DNA from: Pseudomonas sp. CCI4.2
Lineage (GTDB): Bacteria > Pseudomonadota > Gammaproteobacteria > Pseudomonadales > Pseudomonadaceae
DNA length: 64,000 nt
NCBI RefSeq assembly: GCF_034350045.1
Contig: NZ_CP133781.1
Span: 5,382,501 to 5,446,500, forward strand
Reading direction: 5' to 3'
Below are positions 1-9,574 of this stretch, piece by piece (position 1 is the first letter of the stretch; each line of letters starts with the position of its first letter). Both the position numbers and the translations under genes were made by a program. A model generated the notes under the pieces. That model was given only the letters and a program-made list of their open reading frames with translations. It was not told where the DNA came from and searched no databases.

Positions 1-178
1 TACCAAGCACACCCACATGGTCGACTTGAACCCCATACCCCCCAGTAAATACCTGCTGAAGGGTATACAACGGGCTGGTGCCGATATCGCCGTAGACCAC
101 CCCGACGGCTGCAATCAACAAACTCAACGGCTTTGCCGGATGATGCTCCGCCTCTACCTGACTAATTGCCTGACCCAT
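1..178 (-). CDS. kup: Kup potassium uptake permease, N-terminal part
   Basis: Only the first 59 residues are present; the gene runs off the left edge. The first membrane segment carries GVVYGDIGTSPLYT (residues 26-39), the hallmark of KUP/HAK potassium:proton symporters of the inner membrane. The ATG at 176-178 has AGGAG six bases upstream, which fixes the start. The upstream region to rimO contains a hairpin. Family membership is firm from the motif; nothing can be said about the rest of the protein. Confidence 0.9.
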   Translation of the reverse strand, partial: MGQAISQVEAEHHPAKPLSLLIAAVGVVYGDIGTSPLYTLQQVFTGGYGVQVDHVGVLG

Positions 179-206
179 TAACCACTCCTACCACCAAGAC
201 CTGGGC

Positions 207-232
207 CTCAAAAACACATTGATGTGTTTGAG
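207..232. other. Hairpin in the kup/rimO intergenic region
   Basis: CTCAAA(A)ACACA pairs with TGTGTTTGAG across a TTGA loop, leaving one bulged base. It sits about 30 bases upstream of the kup start in the divergent kup/rimO region (179-446). It could be a leader structure or an operator. There is no U-run that would make it a terminator for either gene. The rest of the region shows nothing recognisable. Confidence 0.4.
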
Positions 233-446
233 CAAGCTCCGTTTTTACAAACACTGATTAACGCCATCGCCATGATTGGACGCAACGCCGCGAAGCATAG
301 CGCAGCACTCGTCGTAATTCTCTGCATAAAGCTGGTCAATCTACGGTCCCACCGCTAGAATTGCGCACTTTTTGATCAGAGGCGCACCAAGCGCCCGTCG
401 ACGCCCCGGCCATTTGCCCGGCGTCAGCCCAATGCCGAGGTTCGCC

Positions 447-1784
447 ATGTCCACCGTCACCACGCCTTCCGCCCCTAAGGTTGGCTTCGTTTCACTGGGT
501 TGCCCAAAGGCCCTGGTCGATTCCGAGCGCATCCTTACCCAGTTGCGCATGGAAGGCTACGAAATCGTCGCCACCTACCAAGACGCCGACGTGGTGGTGG
601 TTAACACCTGCGGATTTATCGACACCGCCAAAGCTGAATCACTGGAAGTCATCGGCGAAGCCCTCGCTGAAAACGGCAAGGTGATTGTCACCGGCTGCAT
701 GGGCGTCGAAGAAAGCGCGATTCGTTTGGTCCACCCAAGCGTGCTGTCCGTCACCGGGCCGCAACAATACGAACAAGTGGTCATGGCCGTTCACGACGCC
801 GCGCCGCCTAACCTCAATCACAACCCGCTGATTGATCTGGTGCCGCCGCAAGGCATCAAACTGACGCCGCGCCACTACGCCTACTTGAAGATTTCCGAAG
901 GCTGCAACCACAGTTGCAGCTTCTGCATCATCCCGTCCATGCGCGGCAAACTGGTCAGCCGCCCGGTGGGCGATGTCTTGGACGAAGCTCAGCGCCTGGT
1001 CAAGTCCGGCGTAAAAGAGCTGTTGGTCATTTCTCAAGACACCAGCGCTTATGGCGTCGACATCAAGTACCGCACCGGTTTCTGGAATGGCCAACCGGTG
1101 AAAACACGGATGACGGAACTCTGCGAAGCCCTCAGCTCGCTGGGTGTTTGGGTGCGCCTGCACTACGTTTACCCTTACCCCCACGTCGACGAGCTGATTC
1201 CGTTGATGGCGGCCGGTAAAATCCTGCCGTACCTGGACATTCCGTTTCAGCACGCCAGCCCGCGTATCCTCAAGGCCATGAAACGCCCAGCCTTCGAAGA
1301 TAAAACCCTGGCGCGGATCAAAAACTGGCGTGAAATCTGTCCGGATTTGGTCATCCGGTCGACCTTTATCGTCGGCTTTCCCGGGGAAACCGAAGAAGAC
1401 TTCCAGTACCTGCTTGAATGGCTGACCGACGCGCAACTCGACCGCGTGGGCTGCTTCCAGTATTCCCCGGTAGAAGGCGCCTCTGCCAACGCCTTGGGCG
1501 ATCACGTTCCGGACGACATCAAACAAGACCGCTGGGACCGCTTCATGGCGCACCAGCAGGAAATCAGCGCCGCTCGCCTGCAGATGAAAGTCGGCCGGGA
1601 AATCGAAGTACTGGTGGATGAAGTGGACGAAAACGGCGGTGCTGTGGGCCGCTGCTTCTTCGATGCCCCGGAAATCGACGGCACCGTGTACATCGACAGC
1701 GACCAAGACCTTAAGCCGGGCGATAAAGTAATGTGCCGGGTGACTGAAGCTGATGAGTACGACTTGTGGGCTGAAACGATCTGA
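447..1784 (+). CDS. rimO: Ribosomal protein S12 methylthiotransferase RimO
   Basis: Radical-SAM enzyme that adds a methylthio group to the conserved aspartate of ribosomal protein S12. The 445-residue protein has the N-terminal UPF0004 domain with its three cluster cysteines (GC at 18-19, NTCGF, VTGCMG). The radical-SAM motif CNHSCSFC places Cys153, Cys157 and Cys160 on the SAM-binding cluster. A C-terminal TRAM domain follows (about 375-445). The frame is open upstream to 372 and another ATG lies at 432. I chose 447 because GCCGAGG lies just upstream and the protein then starts like the family. It is monocistronic, ending in a terminator at 1806. Confidence 0.95.
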   Translation: MSTVTTPSAPKVGFVSLGCPKALVDSERILTQLRMEGYEIVATYQDADVVVVNTCGFIDTAKAESLEVIGEALAENGKVIVTGCMGVEESAIRLVHPSVLSVTGPQQYEQVVMAVHDAAPPNLNHNPLIDLVPPQGIKLTPRHYAYLKISEGCNHSCSFCIIPSMRGKLVSRPVGDVLDEAQRLVKSGVKELLVISQDTSAYGVDIKYRTGFWNGQPVKTRMTELCEALSSLGVWVRLHYVYPYPHVDELIPLMAAGKILPYLDIPFQHASPRILKAMKRPAFEDKTLARIKNWREICPDLVIRSTFIVGFPGETEEDFQYLLEWLTDAQLDRVGCFQYSPVEGASANALGDHVPDDIKQDRWDRFMAHQQEISAARLQMKVGREIEVLVDEVDENGGAVGRCFFDAPEIDGTVYIDSDQDLKPGDKVMCRVTEADEYDLWAETI

Positions 1785-1805
1785 TTGTTTCGCTTTGCTG
1801 ACTAA

Positions 1806-1834
1806 GCCCTGCCCTGATCGGCGGGGCTTTTTTT
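1806..1834 (+). terminator. Rho-independent terminator of rimO
   Basis: GCCCTGCC and GGCGGGGC form an 8-bp stem (1806-1813 with 1820-1827) around a 6-base loop, followed by seven T residues. One pair is U-G on the plus-strand RNA and would be A-C on the other strand, so the hairpin belongs to rimO. Confidence 0.9.
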
Positions 1835-1935
1835 GTTCGGAAAGGTCCTACATATCGTATCGCACCCCACCGACATCGTTAGATCAGGAATCCAGCCACA
1901 GTCGCCGTTTTCGTCAAACGCGAAGGATTGTGCGC

Positions 1936-2808
1936 ATGAACTCGGCCCCGGCTACACATTCACGAACTGGTCTGCCTGACGATATCCCTTGGCACCAAAC
2001 TGTTGGCTTGCTGCTGGACCCGGTTCAGATCGAGGATCTATTGAAGCGTCTGTATCAGTGGGTTGACTCTCCTTGCGTCAACGTACTTTACCTCGGTACC
2101 CGCTTTGCTGCGCTCAAGGACGTGTCGCCGTGTCTGGTTCAGATTGAAGGGGAATACGATCCAATACTTGCTCAGTTCCTGGAAAACCTTGATCGACACT
2201 GGGGTTATCTGCTGATCAGTGAGGGGCCATGGGAACAGGTGGTGGCACATATACGTTGGCTAATCAGCATCGAACATCCCTCGGGCCAAGAGATGCTGCT
2301 GCGGATTGCATCTACAGACGTAGCAGATGCCCTGTTTGAATCAGCCGACTCAGCGCTATTCGGCCCTTGCCAACGCATCATGACCGCCGACCTTGTAAAC
2401 GGCGGATGGCGTGAATACACCCGATCGGGCGAGATCCATAAAACCGACCGGGATACGCCTTATCGCCTAAGCGAAAAACAATGGCTCAGCCTTGACCACG
2501 CCAGCGCTCGTAAAATCTTGAGCGAATTGTCCGAGCACATGGCCCGCTACTTCCCGGAGTACTACGCCGACGTAACAGATCATGAGCGCAATCAACACCT
2601 ACAGGCATTGGTACACCGTGCCGCCGAACATAATTTCGAGAGCGAAAAAGAACTGTATTTGTACTGCAATGCCCTCGGTTTTGTCGGCGAGCAACGGCTA
2701 AGCGACCACGCATTTGCGCTGGATCTGCAACCCCATAGATCCGATGCAGGCGACACATGGCGTGCAGAAGGGCTTGCCCGCTTGGCTCAGAAATGGAGTC
2801 GACCATGA
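1936..2808 (+). CDS. DUF4123 type VI effector adaptor/chaperone
   Basis: 290 residues resembling the DUF4123 (Tap/Tec) family, cytoplasmic adaptors that load a specific effector onto its VgrG spike. The N-terminal half carries the family-like pattern of a Tyr-rich start, NVLYLGTRFAAL and LISEGPWEQVVAHIRWL. The C-terminal third is helical, charged and presumably effector-specific. The start at 1936 has AAGGA eight bases upstream; the frame is open from 1753, but that extension is Arg/Ser-rich and unlike the family. The stop overlaps the effector ATG (ATGA at 2805-2808), so the two are translationally coupled. This coupling is the strongest contextual evidence for the role. Confidence 0.83.
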   Translation: MNSAPATHSRTGLPDDIPWHQTVGLLLDPVQIEDLLKRLYQWVDSPCVNVLYLGTRFAALKDVSPCLVQIEGEYDPILAQFLENLDRHWGYLLISEGPWEQVVAHIRWLISIEHPSGQEMLLRIASTDVADALFESADSALFGPCQRIMTADLVNGGWREYTRSGEIHKTDRDTPYRLSEKQWLSLDHASARKILSELSEHMARYFPEYYADVTDHERNQHLQALVHRAAEHNFESEKELYLYCNALGFVGEQRLSDHAFALDLQPHRSDAGDTWRAEGLARLAQKWSRP

Positions 2809-5800
2809 CCGACTTCATGACCCCACGCGGTCACATGGCCAATCTGGTTGCCCTGTCCAAAAGCGCCACCCCTTTCGGCGAAATCGGCGTGTGTCCGCTG
2901 ACGAAAACCACTATCCAACTGCTGCCGATGCGTTACGGCTTGGTCGAACCGGGCCTTGATCCCCGCGCTGATATGGCAATGCCCTACACGCTGCAAAGCC
3001 GACCCTTGGGTTTGCGGATGCTGCGCGATGGCTTTTTGTACGTAATCGACAGCGCCACCGGTCTGTTGAGCGAATACACCGTCAAAGACGGCTCCCTGGA
3101 GTATTGGCTGTTTACCGGTAAAGACATCAAGGAACATCGCACGCCGCTGGGTGACCCACCGGAAATGATTTTCTCCCGGCGTAGCGTACTGCATGTGGCT
3201 TATGCGGAAACACAATGGACGGTCGCCAAATGCCGGCAGGTGCTGGACAACGCCAGCGAGCGCGAGCACTTCATGCAGCGCGTTGACCTGACCCAGGCCA
3301 ACAGCGAAAACATCGTCGCCCCCCTGATCCATCAGCGGCACGTGAAGAAATGGCTGGCGGAGGTGGTGCGCGATCACCCGATGCCGCAGGACGGGATCAC
3401 CCCTGACGAAAACCGCCCCTATCAGTGGGAACACCCGCCACTGTTTCGCCAGACCATTATTGAAGAGCTGACCAGTCAGGTTAACAACGCACAGAAAATG
3501 GACTACCTGTTCCTCGCCGTCCGCGATGATCTAGGCGTCATGCGGGATTTGGCGAACTATCAGGACACGGTGGTGGGCTGGATCGGTGACTGGGCCAGCA
3601 GCGGTGAGCAGGCCGGCAATACCGAGCGCGATTATTTGCTGGCTTGCTATATCGAGTCACTGAGTCAGATCAGTGTGGCGAATCTGACTGCAATGGCGTT
3701 GGACAGTCCTGATCCTGCGGTTAAGGCGTTGATGCACGATCTGGAGAAACTGCCCGAGCCTCAGCGCGGGCAAACCGCAAAGGCGCTGGTGGATTTTCTC
3801 ACTGAAGACCCTGTTGCCCATCCGTTACCCGGCGTTTCCGATCAGAACCTGCCGGCGGACCTGGAAGCCCAATTGCAAAAAATCCGCCTCACCGCCGACC
3901 GTAACAACGCTTACAGCGTGTTACCCAAGCTGGAGCAGACGATTGAGCGCTATTTCCTAAAACAAAAGCTGGCCATAGCGGGGCCCGATTTCATTGCCCG
4001 CCACGGCCTTGCCATTCTTCAAATAGACCGGCAACAGGACAAGCGCCTGCGGGACTTACTGTACGGCGCAGGCTTCGGTCGGCGCGGAATCAACGACCTG
4101 ATTGACCGCCCGCGCATGGACGCCTTTCTCAAGGAGCAACGTCCCAAGCTGGCGCATTGGAATGCCCTGCTGGAGCGCATCACCGAGGACCGGTTGGAAA
4201 TGCTGGTTCAAGGCCGGTTTCATCGTGCGGCCTGGTATTTCGATGCCCGCGACTCGGAGCAAATCGACCAGGCATTTATCGCCCAATACGCCTGCCTCAA
4301 AGACATCGGGCGCAGTGACACCGCCTTGGAGAAAGTCCTGGAATGGCTCGACGACGCTCCGCATCAGAGCCGTCCGCTGTTTTATACCTTGCCACTGAGC
4401 GTTCAAACCGAACTGGGCACCCAATTCGCGGTGTTTGCCAACGCCGGCTGGAACTTGCTCAAAAACGCGCCGGAATGGACCGAGAAACTTAAGACCCTGT
4501 TTGACGGCCATCTTCCGGACGCGGACACCCTGCCCCACACCTCGCAAATCTACGCCACCGCCGCCTGGGGAACCCTCGCCCCTGCCATGCAATGGGGCGT
4601 GCAAAACGCGTTACACGCGTTCATGCAGGCCTTGGACAAAGGCCAGATGCCGGACACCGAAGCGCTGCTTCGTTACATGCCCAAGACCCTGGGCGTTTCG
4701 TTGCTCGATGCGGCACGAAGGGAAAAGGTCAGTTTTCAAGTGGCTGACGCGGATGATTTGAGGGCGCTGGGTGAGACGGTCAAAGAGGTGCAGGAAGAAC
4801 GCAAACATCTGCGTTATTTGAATAATGAAATACGCCGCTATAAAACCGAGAAACATCACTCAAATGCTCAGTACTTGCAGGCCAAACGGCCGCAAACTCA
4901 AGAGCGCCTTAACGTTTTGGAAGAACGGCTTGCTCGAATAATGAGCCCGATTTCAGCGTTACCAGAGGGGGCGGTGCATGTGCAAACGGCGACGTCGGTC
5001 AGGCCTGGATTGGCGTTGGTGCTTCCAGACGAGCAACACATGCACGTGCGCTCGTTGCTGGACAACTACCGGCTAGGGCTGAAGGTTGCGCCTAAAGCAG
5101 GGTTGATTGGGGATGGGGTCGGGTTGTTGGTGTTTGTGGCGCAGTTGGTGAATTTGGTGCAGATAACTAAAGAACTATTCGCTCAATCGAGTCAGCAAAG
5201 AGATCAAAATCTGTTGTGGAGTCCGGTTTTTACAACCGTAGCTGCCGGATTTGGTGCTGCCCAAGGGATAGCCGACACCGCTCTCAGTGCTCAATCAACT
5301 CAACTGGGCAGATCGCTAAAAGCAGCAGAGCTGAAAGGCATACATGTGCAGATGGGAAAATTGCATATCGGTCTAGGTCTGGTTGCCTATACAGCGGGCG
5401 CAGTAACTTCGCTGATAAATCTAAACGCCTCACACAGTAACTGGCTAAATGCTGCTCGCGAAGGCAACGTTGGTGCTCAGGCAGGGGCCGCTCTAAGCAT
5501 GTCGGGTAACAGCGCGTATTTTCTGAATAATGCTTATGGCCTGCAACACAGTGCTAACGCCTTAAAAGCCGTCCTGGCGGTTATCCGGCAGCCTGAAGCT
5601 CGTGCAGCGGCGTGGGCAATCGCCGGCCCTCGCTTGGCTACGGTGTTTTTCCGTACCAGCGTGGCCGGCATCTTATTCACTGCCCTGGAGCTATCGGGCA
5701 CTTGGTTTTACAACCGTTATCAGCTTAGCCGCCATGATCGATGGCTGCACACGACACCATGGAGCCAAGACCCGGACAAACGTTTATCCCTGACAATCGA

Positions 5801-6341
5801 TGAGTACCAAAAAAACCTACACGTTCAGGTCAAGGCCCCCAAAATCCGAGTGACGCCGAACCTAGCCGACAAGCTGGGCAACCTGACAGCGACCCGACTG
5901 ATGCTGCACCTGCCTACCACCTCCAGCAACGATCTGATGAGGCCATTAGGCGGAAAACCGGCCAGAACCGTGCTCAGAATTGGCTGTTATGCAATAAGGA
6001 TTCATCCTGCGAAACCTACCTCCGTGGAACGCTGGACCGTAGCGACAGAGGCCGTGGTGGAGACACTACGGATCAAACAAACATTCCCGCTGATACTGGA
6101 ATTTGAAGCGCCTGCTTGTGAGCATCGCCCCATCGCTGGCGAACAAGACCACGTGGTAGTCGTCGTGGAACTCGGCGATTTACGCCCAGACGTTGAGATT
6201 CATGACCTCAATGTTTATTACTTGCGCGTATCGCTCAGTGGTTACAGCGGCGAGATTTCTGACAATAACCTCACCCCTAAGGGAGAAATATGTTCTTACT
6301 ACCGGATTGAACCCCTACTTCTGCCGCAGGAGGAAGACTGA
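2805..6341 (+). CDS. Type VI secretion effector, VasX/MIX-type with membrane-active C-terminus
   Basis: 1178 residues. Residues about 30-170 (CPLTKTTIQLLPMRYGL, then RPLGLRMLRDGFLYVID) look like the VasX N-terminal/MIX-III region of T6SS effectors of the BTH_I2691 type. A long helical middle follows, with a strongly charged coiled coil around 650-715. Five hydrophobic stretches lie at roughly 766-790, 803-830, 852-875, 889-912 and 935-970, and a soluble beta-rich tail of about 200 residues ends the protein. The layout matches VasX-like colicin-type pore formers, so membrane disruption of rival cells is inferred, not shown. ATG 2805 overlaps the DUF4123 stop and has GGAG upstream. Base composition drops from the toxin part onward. 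Confidence 0.82.
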   Translation: MTDFMTPRGHMANLVALSKSATPFGEIGVCPLTKTTIQLLPMRYGLVEPGLDPRADMAMPYTLQSRPLGLRMLRDGFLYVIDSATGLLSEYTVKDGSLEYWLFTGKDIKEHRTPLGDPPEMIFSRRSVLHVAYAETQWTVAKCRQVLDNASEREHFMQRVDLTQANSENIVAPLIHQRHVKKWLAEVVRDHPMPQDGITPDENRPYQWEHPPLFRQTIIEELTSQVNNAQKMDYLFLAVRDDLGVMRDLANYQDTVVGWIGDWASSGEQAGNTERDYLLACYIESLSQISVANLTAMALDSPDPAVKALMHDLEKLPEPQRGQTAKALVDFLTEDPVAHPLPGVSDQNLPADLEAQLQKIRLTADRNNAYSVLPKLEQTIERYFLKQKLAIAGPDFIARHGLAILQIDRQQDKRLRDLLYGAGFGRRGINDLIDRPRMDAFLKEQRPKLAHWNALLERITEDRLEMLVQGRFHRAAWYFDARDSEQIDQAFIAQYACLKDIGRSDTALEKVLEWLDDAPHQSRPLFYTLPLSVQTELGTQFAVFANAGWNLLKNAPEWTEKLKTLFDGHLPDADTLPHTSQIYATAAWGTLAPAMQWGVQNALHAFMQALDKGQMPDTEALLRYMPKTLGVSLLDAARREKVSFQVADADDLRALGETVKEVQEERKHLRYLNNEIRRYKTEKHHSNAQYLQAKRPQTQERLNVLEERLARIMSPISALPEGAVHVQTATSVRPGLALVLPDEQHMHVRSLLDNYRLGLKVAPKAGLIGDGVGLLVFVAQLVNLVQITKELFAQSSQQRDQNLLWSPVFTTVAAGFGAAQGIADTALSAQSTQLGRSLKAAELKGIHVQMGKLHIGLGLVAYTAGAVTSLINLNASHSNWLNAAREGNVGAQAGAALSMSGNSAYFLNNAYGLQHSANALKAVLAVIRQPEARAAAWAIAGPRLATVFFRTSVAGILFTALELSGTWFYNRYQLSRHDRWLHTTPWSQDPDKRLSLTIDEYQKNLHVQVKAPKIRVTPNLADKLGNLTATRLMLHLPTTSSNDLMRPLGGKPARTVLRIGCYAIRIHPAKPTSVERWTVATEAVVETLRIKQTFPLILEFEAPACEHRPIAGEQDHVVVVVELGDLRPDVEIHDLNVYYLRVSLSGYSGEISDNNLTPKGEICSYYRIEPLLLPQEED

Positions 6342-6342
6342 T

Positions 6343-7470
6343 ATGGCTAAGTCATCCTTCGGCGGTCCACCCCCTATTAACCGTGAACCCTATGCCGGGA
6401 TGATCGAAACCTTTGCTAGTTCCCAGATTAGTTATTTGGCACCGACTCCATTGCCTACCGATAGACCAGCTAAGGACTATGGCGGTGCCGTAGGTGCGGT
6501 CAATGATAGTCATTTGGATTTCGGCATAGGTTTACCAGCAGTATTTGGCTGGCAAGTGACAGTAGGCTTTCCACTATTCTGGTACTTAATGTGCGTAGGG
6601 CTGTTGCCACTGTTGGTTGGACTGACGGTTCTAGCTATCGGCGGGAACCCGGAAGAAGCGGGCGAATTTATATTCAGCTTGATGCCGGCTGGCTCACAGT
6701 TTGGGGCCTGGGGCGGCGGAGCCGTTCTTGCAATACTCCTCATCACCACCTTCAACAACCTAGCCAAATACGAAACCCTCGTCCCCACCCGTTTCAACCG
6801 CCAACGCCGCGAAGTCTGCTTCGTCCCTGCCGGCCAAACCGAACCGATCTTCGTCCCGTGGGAATCCCTCTGCGCATGGGTCATACAATCCCAATCCGTG
6901 ACCCAATACGGCGCGACGCTCCACTACGCCATGGGCATCGGCTTTTACCACCCGCCCGACGATCAGCAATACACCCTGGAATTTCAATGCGGCGGCTTTG
7001 AACTGGCGGTCTGTAATTGGGAAGCCATCCGCGCTTACATGGAATACGAGGTTCATACCCTCAAGGACATCCAGGACCCACTCGACCTACAAGGCCCCGA
7101 CGACCCGCCCCATGAAGGTTTACACACCTTCTACAACGCCCGCGAACGCATGCGTCGTCGGCGTAAAGCTGGGGAAGTCGGCTGGAGTTATCCGTTCTGG
7201 TGGTACCTGTATCACGTCATGACCTTGTGGACGTTGCCCAACCACCTGACTGAATGGGAAATCCGCCGGATCAAAAGCATAGGCCACGCCGCCGTACCCG
7301 AGGCCATGCAAGCATGGTCGGCGCCGTTGCCGGAAAGTGAATGGGCCAAGCCCAGCGATAAGCTTCAGCGCATGAGTAAAAAACTCAAAGACCTGCGTGA
7401 AAAAGAGCCGCAGGTTTCATTGATTCAGCATTTTGTTGACGTGCAAGTCGCAGAAGCAAAGCGCGGCTAG
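6343..7470 (+). CDS. Membrane protein, probable cognate immunity protein
   Basis: 375 residues. After about 70 N-terminal residues come two hydrophobic segments (PLFWYLMCVGLLPLLVGL and FGAWGGGAVLAILLI), then a long cytoplasmic-type domain with many Trp/Tyr and a charged C-terminus. I believe it is a DUF6708-type protein often found beside T6SS effectors, but cannot confirm this. It starts one base after the effector stop (TGA 6339-6341, ATG 6343) behind a very strong AGGAGG-like site, so it is made together with the toxin. An integral membrane partner fits a pore-forming toxin. The first 400 bases are less GC-rich than the remainder of the gene. Confidence 0.72.
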   Translation: MAKSSFGGPPPINREPYAGMIETFASSQISYLAPTPLPTDRPAKDYGGAVGAVNDSHLDFGIGLPAVFGWQVTVGFPLFWYLMCVGLLPLLVGLTVLAIGGNPEEAGEFIFSLMPAGSQFGAWGGGAVLAILLITTFNNLAKYETLVPTRFNRQRREVCFVPAGQTEPIFVPWESLCAWVIQSQSVTQYGATLHYAMGIGFYHPPDDQQYTLEFQCGGFELAVCNWEAIRAYMEYEVHTLKDIQDPLDLQGPDDPPHEGLHTFYNARERMRRRRKAGEVGWSYPFWWYLYHVMTLWTLPNHLTEWEIRRIKSIGHAAVPEAMQAWSAPLPESEWAKPSDKLQRMSKKLKDLREKEPQVSLIQHFVDVQVAEAKRG

Positions 7471-7505
7471 GCGCTTGCTCCAGGGATAAGCGTCAGACGT
7501 TCATT

Positions 7506-9574
7506 TCAATCACCCACTGGCTTAACTTGAGCGCACAACGGAGACGTCAGCTCCCCTTCCATTATTTTGTCGATCTGCCCTTGGGTGGCCAATAGAACGT
7601 TGCCGATCAACGACTGAGTGTCGCCCGGCGCTAACGGCATCGCAGGCGTTCCCGGCAGCGGAACGCCGCCGAGCAAGATCGGTACGCTGGAAAAAATACC
7701 TGCGGGGTTGAGAACCAGGTGTTGACCGCCAGCGCTCAGCGACAAGATCAGGCCGGCGCCGACAACTACGTGTTCGCCGGCAGAGATATGTACCTCTTGC
7801 GCAGCTTCTACAACCAATGCTTGAGTAATGCGGGTATGGCTGGACCCCGCCACCTGCAAATGATCCCCCGCTGACAACTGCACCTTGCGCGCGCCAGTGA
7901 CTTTGAGGTGTTGCTCGGCCTTGATAACGGTGGTGCTGTTGCCTTTGATCGTCTCCAGCCGCTGACCGCGCACTTCAAGGCGGCTATCGTTCTGAATCAA
8001 TTGCTCCATGTCGCGCTGGGCACGCAGGTAGACCCGTTCAGCGCCATCGCGATCTTCAAAAGAGACTTCATTGAAGCCCTGGCTTGCCTTGGAGCTGCGG
8101 CTGCGGAATACGCTTTTGGTCTTGTTCGCCGGTAACTCATACGGCACCGGATTCAGACTGTTCGGCAAACAGCCCATGACCATCGGCCGATCCGCGTCGC
8201 CTTCCAGGTAGGAAATCAACACTTCCATGCCGACTCGAGGCAAGGTCACCGCGCCATGACTGTTGCCCGCCCAACTCGACGCCACCCGCACCCAGCAGCT
8301 GGTGGTTTCGTCATTCAGCTCGCGGCGGTCCCAGTGAAACTTGACCTTTACCCGGCCGAATTTATCGCAGTGGATTTCTTCGCCTTCCGGGCCGGTGACT
8401 TTGGCGGTTTGGGTGCTGTGAATCAGTGGTTTGGGGTGGCGCAAGGCAGGGCGAAACTGGATCGTTTCGGGGATGGCGGTGAAGGAATTCCGATAACCCT
8501 GAGCGATTTTTCCGGCGGCGACCGGGGCGTCAGCGCCCAATTCTTCCAACACCTGCGGCTGCCGCCCTTCGTGCTTGATCGAAATCAGCACCCACGGATT
8601 ATTCCATTTCAGCTGCGGGTGTTCTTCCAGCTGGATCACCGTCCCGCTGCGCAACACCGGGTGATCGCTGCTGCCGTCGGCCAGCTGGAAATCCGTGCGG
8701 TGCCGTTCCAGGTCACGGTTGGATAATCGTCTGCCGTGATCGTCCTCCAGAAAGCGGCCGGGATACACGTAATGCTCAAGCTTGGGATCGACATGCAGGG
8801 CCTCACCCCTTTGGACTTGGGCTGGGGTCGCCTGCGGACTTCTAACGCTTTCCAGCAAATAACCGGCTTTCTGGAAATCATAATCGCGATGCACCACGTG
8901 GCTGGTGCGTGCCGCCAAGCGCACGCCGAAGGACTGAATCGAATAGTCCTCGGCACCATGCCGTTAAGTGGTCTGAACGGCAGCACAACCCGCGCCGCGT
9001 GGGGAAACATTATTTCGTCATCGGCGAAAATCAACCGATGGCCGTCAGCCGAATGCTCAAAACGGTAAAACCAGCCGTCTTCTTCGCACAGCCGATTGAC
9101 GAAGTGCAGGTCGCTTTCGTCGTACTGAACACAGTACTCACGGACCGGAGCGCGGGTCACGTCACTGTCGAACTGCACATCCAGGCCGTCAAACAGGCCA
9201 TGCTCTTTGAGCACTTCAAGAATAATTGCGGGCACGCTCATCTGCTGGAACGAGCGGCGGTGGCTGCTGTGTTCCAAGTACGCGAGAGAGGGTTTGAGCA
9301 CCGCGACGTAGTGGGTCAGCCGGGCGTTGGAATCGCTTTTGTGGATGGAGTGAATCTGCCCGTGAATGCCTTCGCCGTCCGGGCCGAAACCGAGAAAAGC
9401 CGCCTTGTGCAGCAGGTCCGACAGCTCAATACCAGACGACCGACTGACCAGTTCGACGGTGATGGCGTACGGCGTGCTGACGGCTTCGGTGCCATCAAAC
9501 GCGAGCACTTGAAAATGGCGGGGTTCAACACCTTTCACGCTCAGCGTAAAGGTTGGGACGGCGGCGTGAGGCAT
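7506..9574 (-). pseudogene. vgrG: vgrG type VI spike gene, split by a frameshift
   Basis: The N-terminal half (start 9574, GGAG seven bases upstream) has the gp27-like VgrG sequence through VVLPFRPLNGMVP. From there the reading continues one frame over, as EDYSIQSFGVRLAARTSHVVHRDYDF and on through the gp5-like OB domain and a beta-helical DUF2345-type needle to 7506. The break lies at about 8951-8956 and is repaired by one extra base. There is no slippery homopolymer there, so programmed shifting is unlikely. As written, translation stops at 8636, or the C-terminal part would need a GTG start at 8924. The gene converges on the effector-immunity operon. A sequencing error cannot be excluded. 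Confidence 0.88.

Noticed and set aside
639..1706. Open frame of 355 codons opposite rimO
   Set aside because: Shadow of rimO; sequence rich in His/Arg/Val typical of reverse reading.
8940..8975. Programmed ribosomal frameshift as the explanation for the split vgrG
   Set aside because: No slippery sequence or downstream pseudoknot seen, and programmed frameshifting is not known for VgrG.
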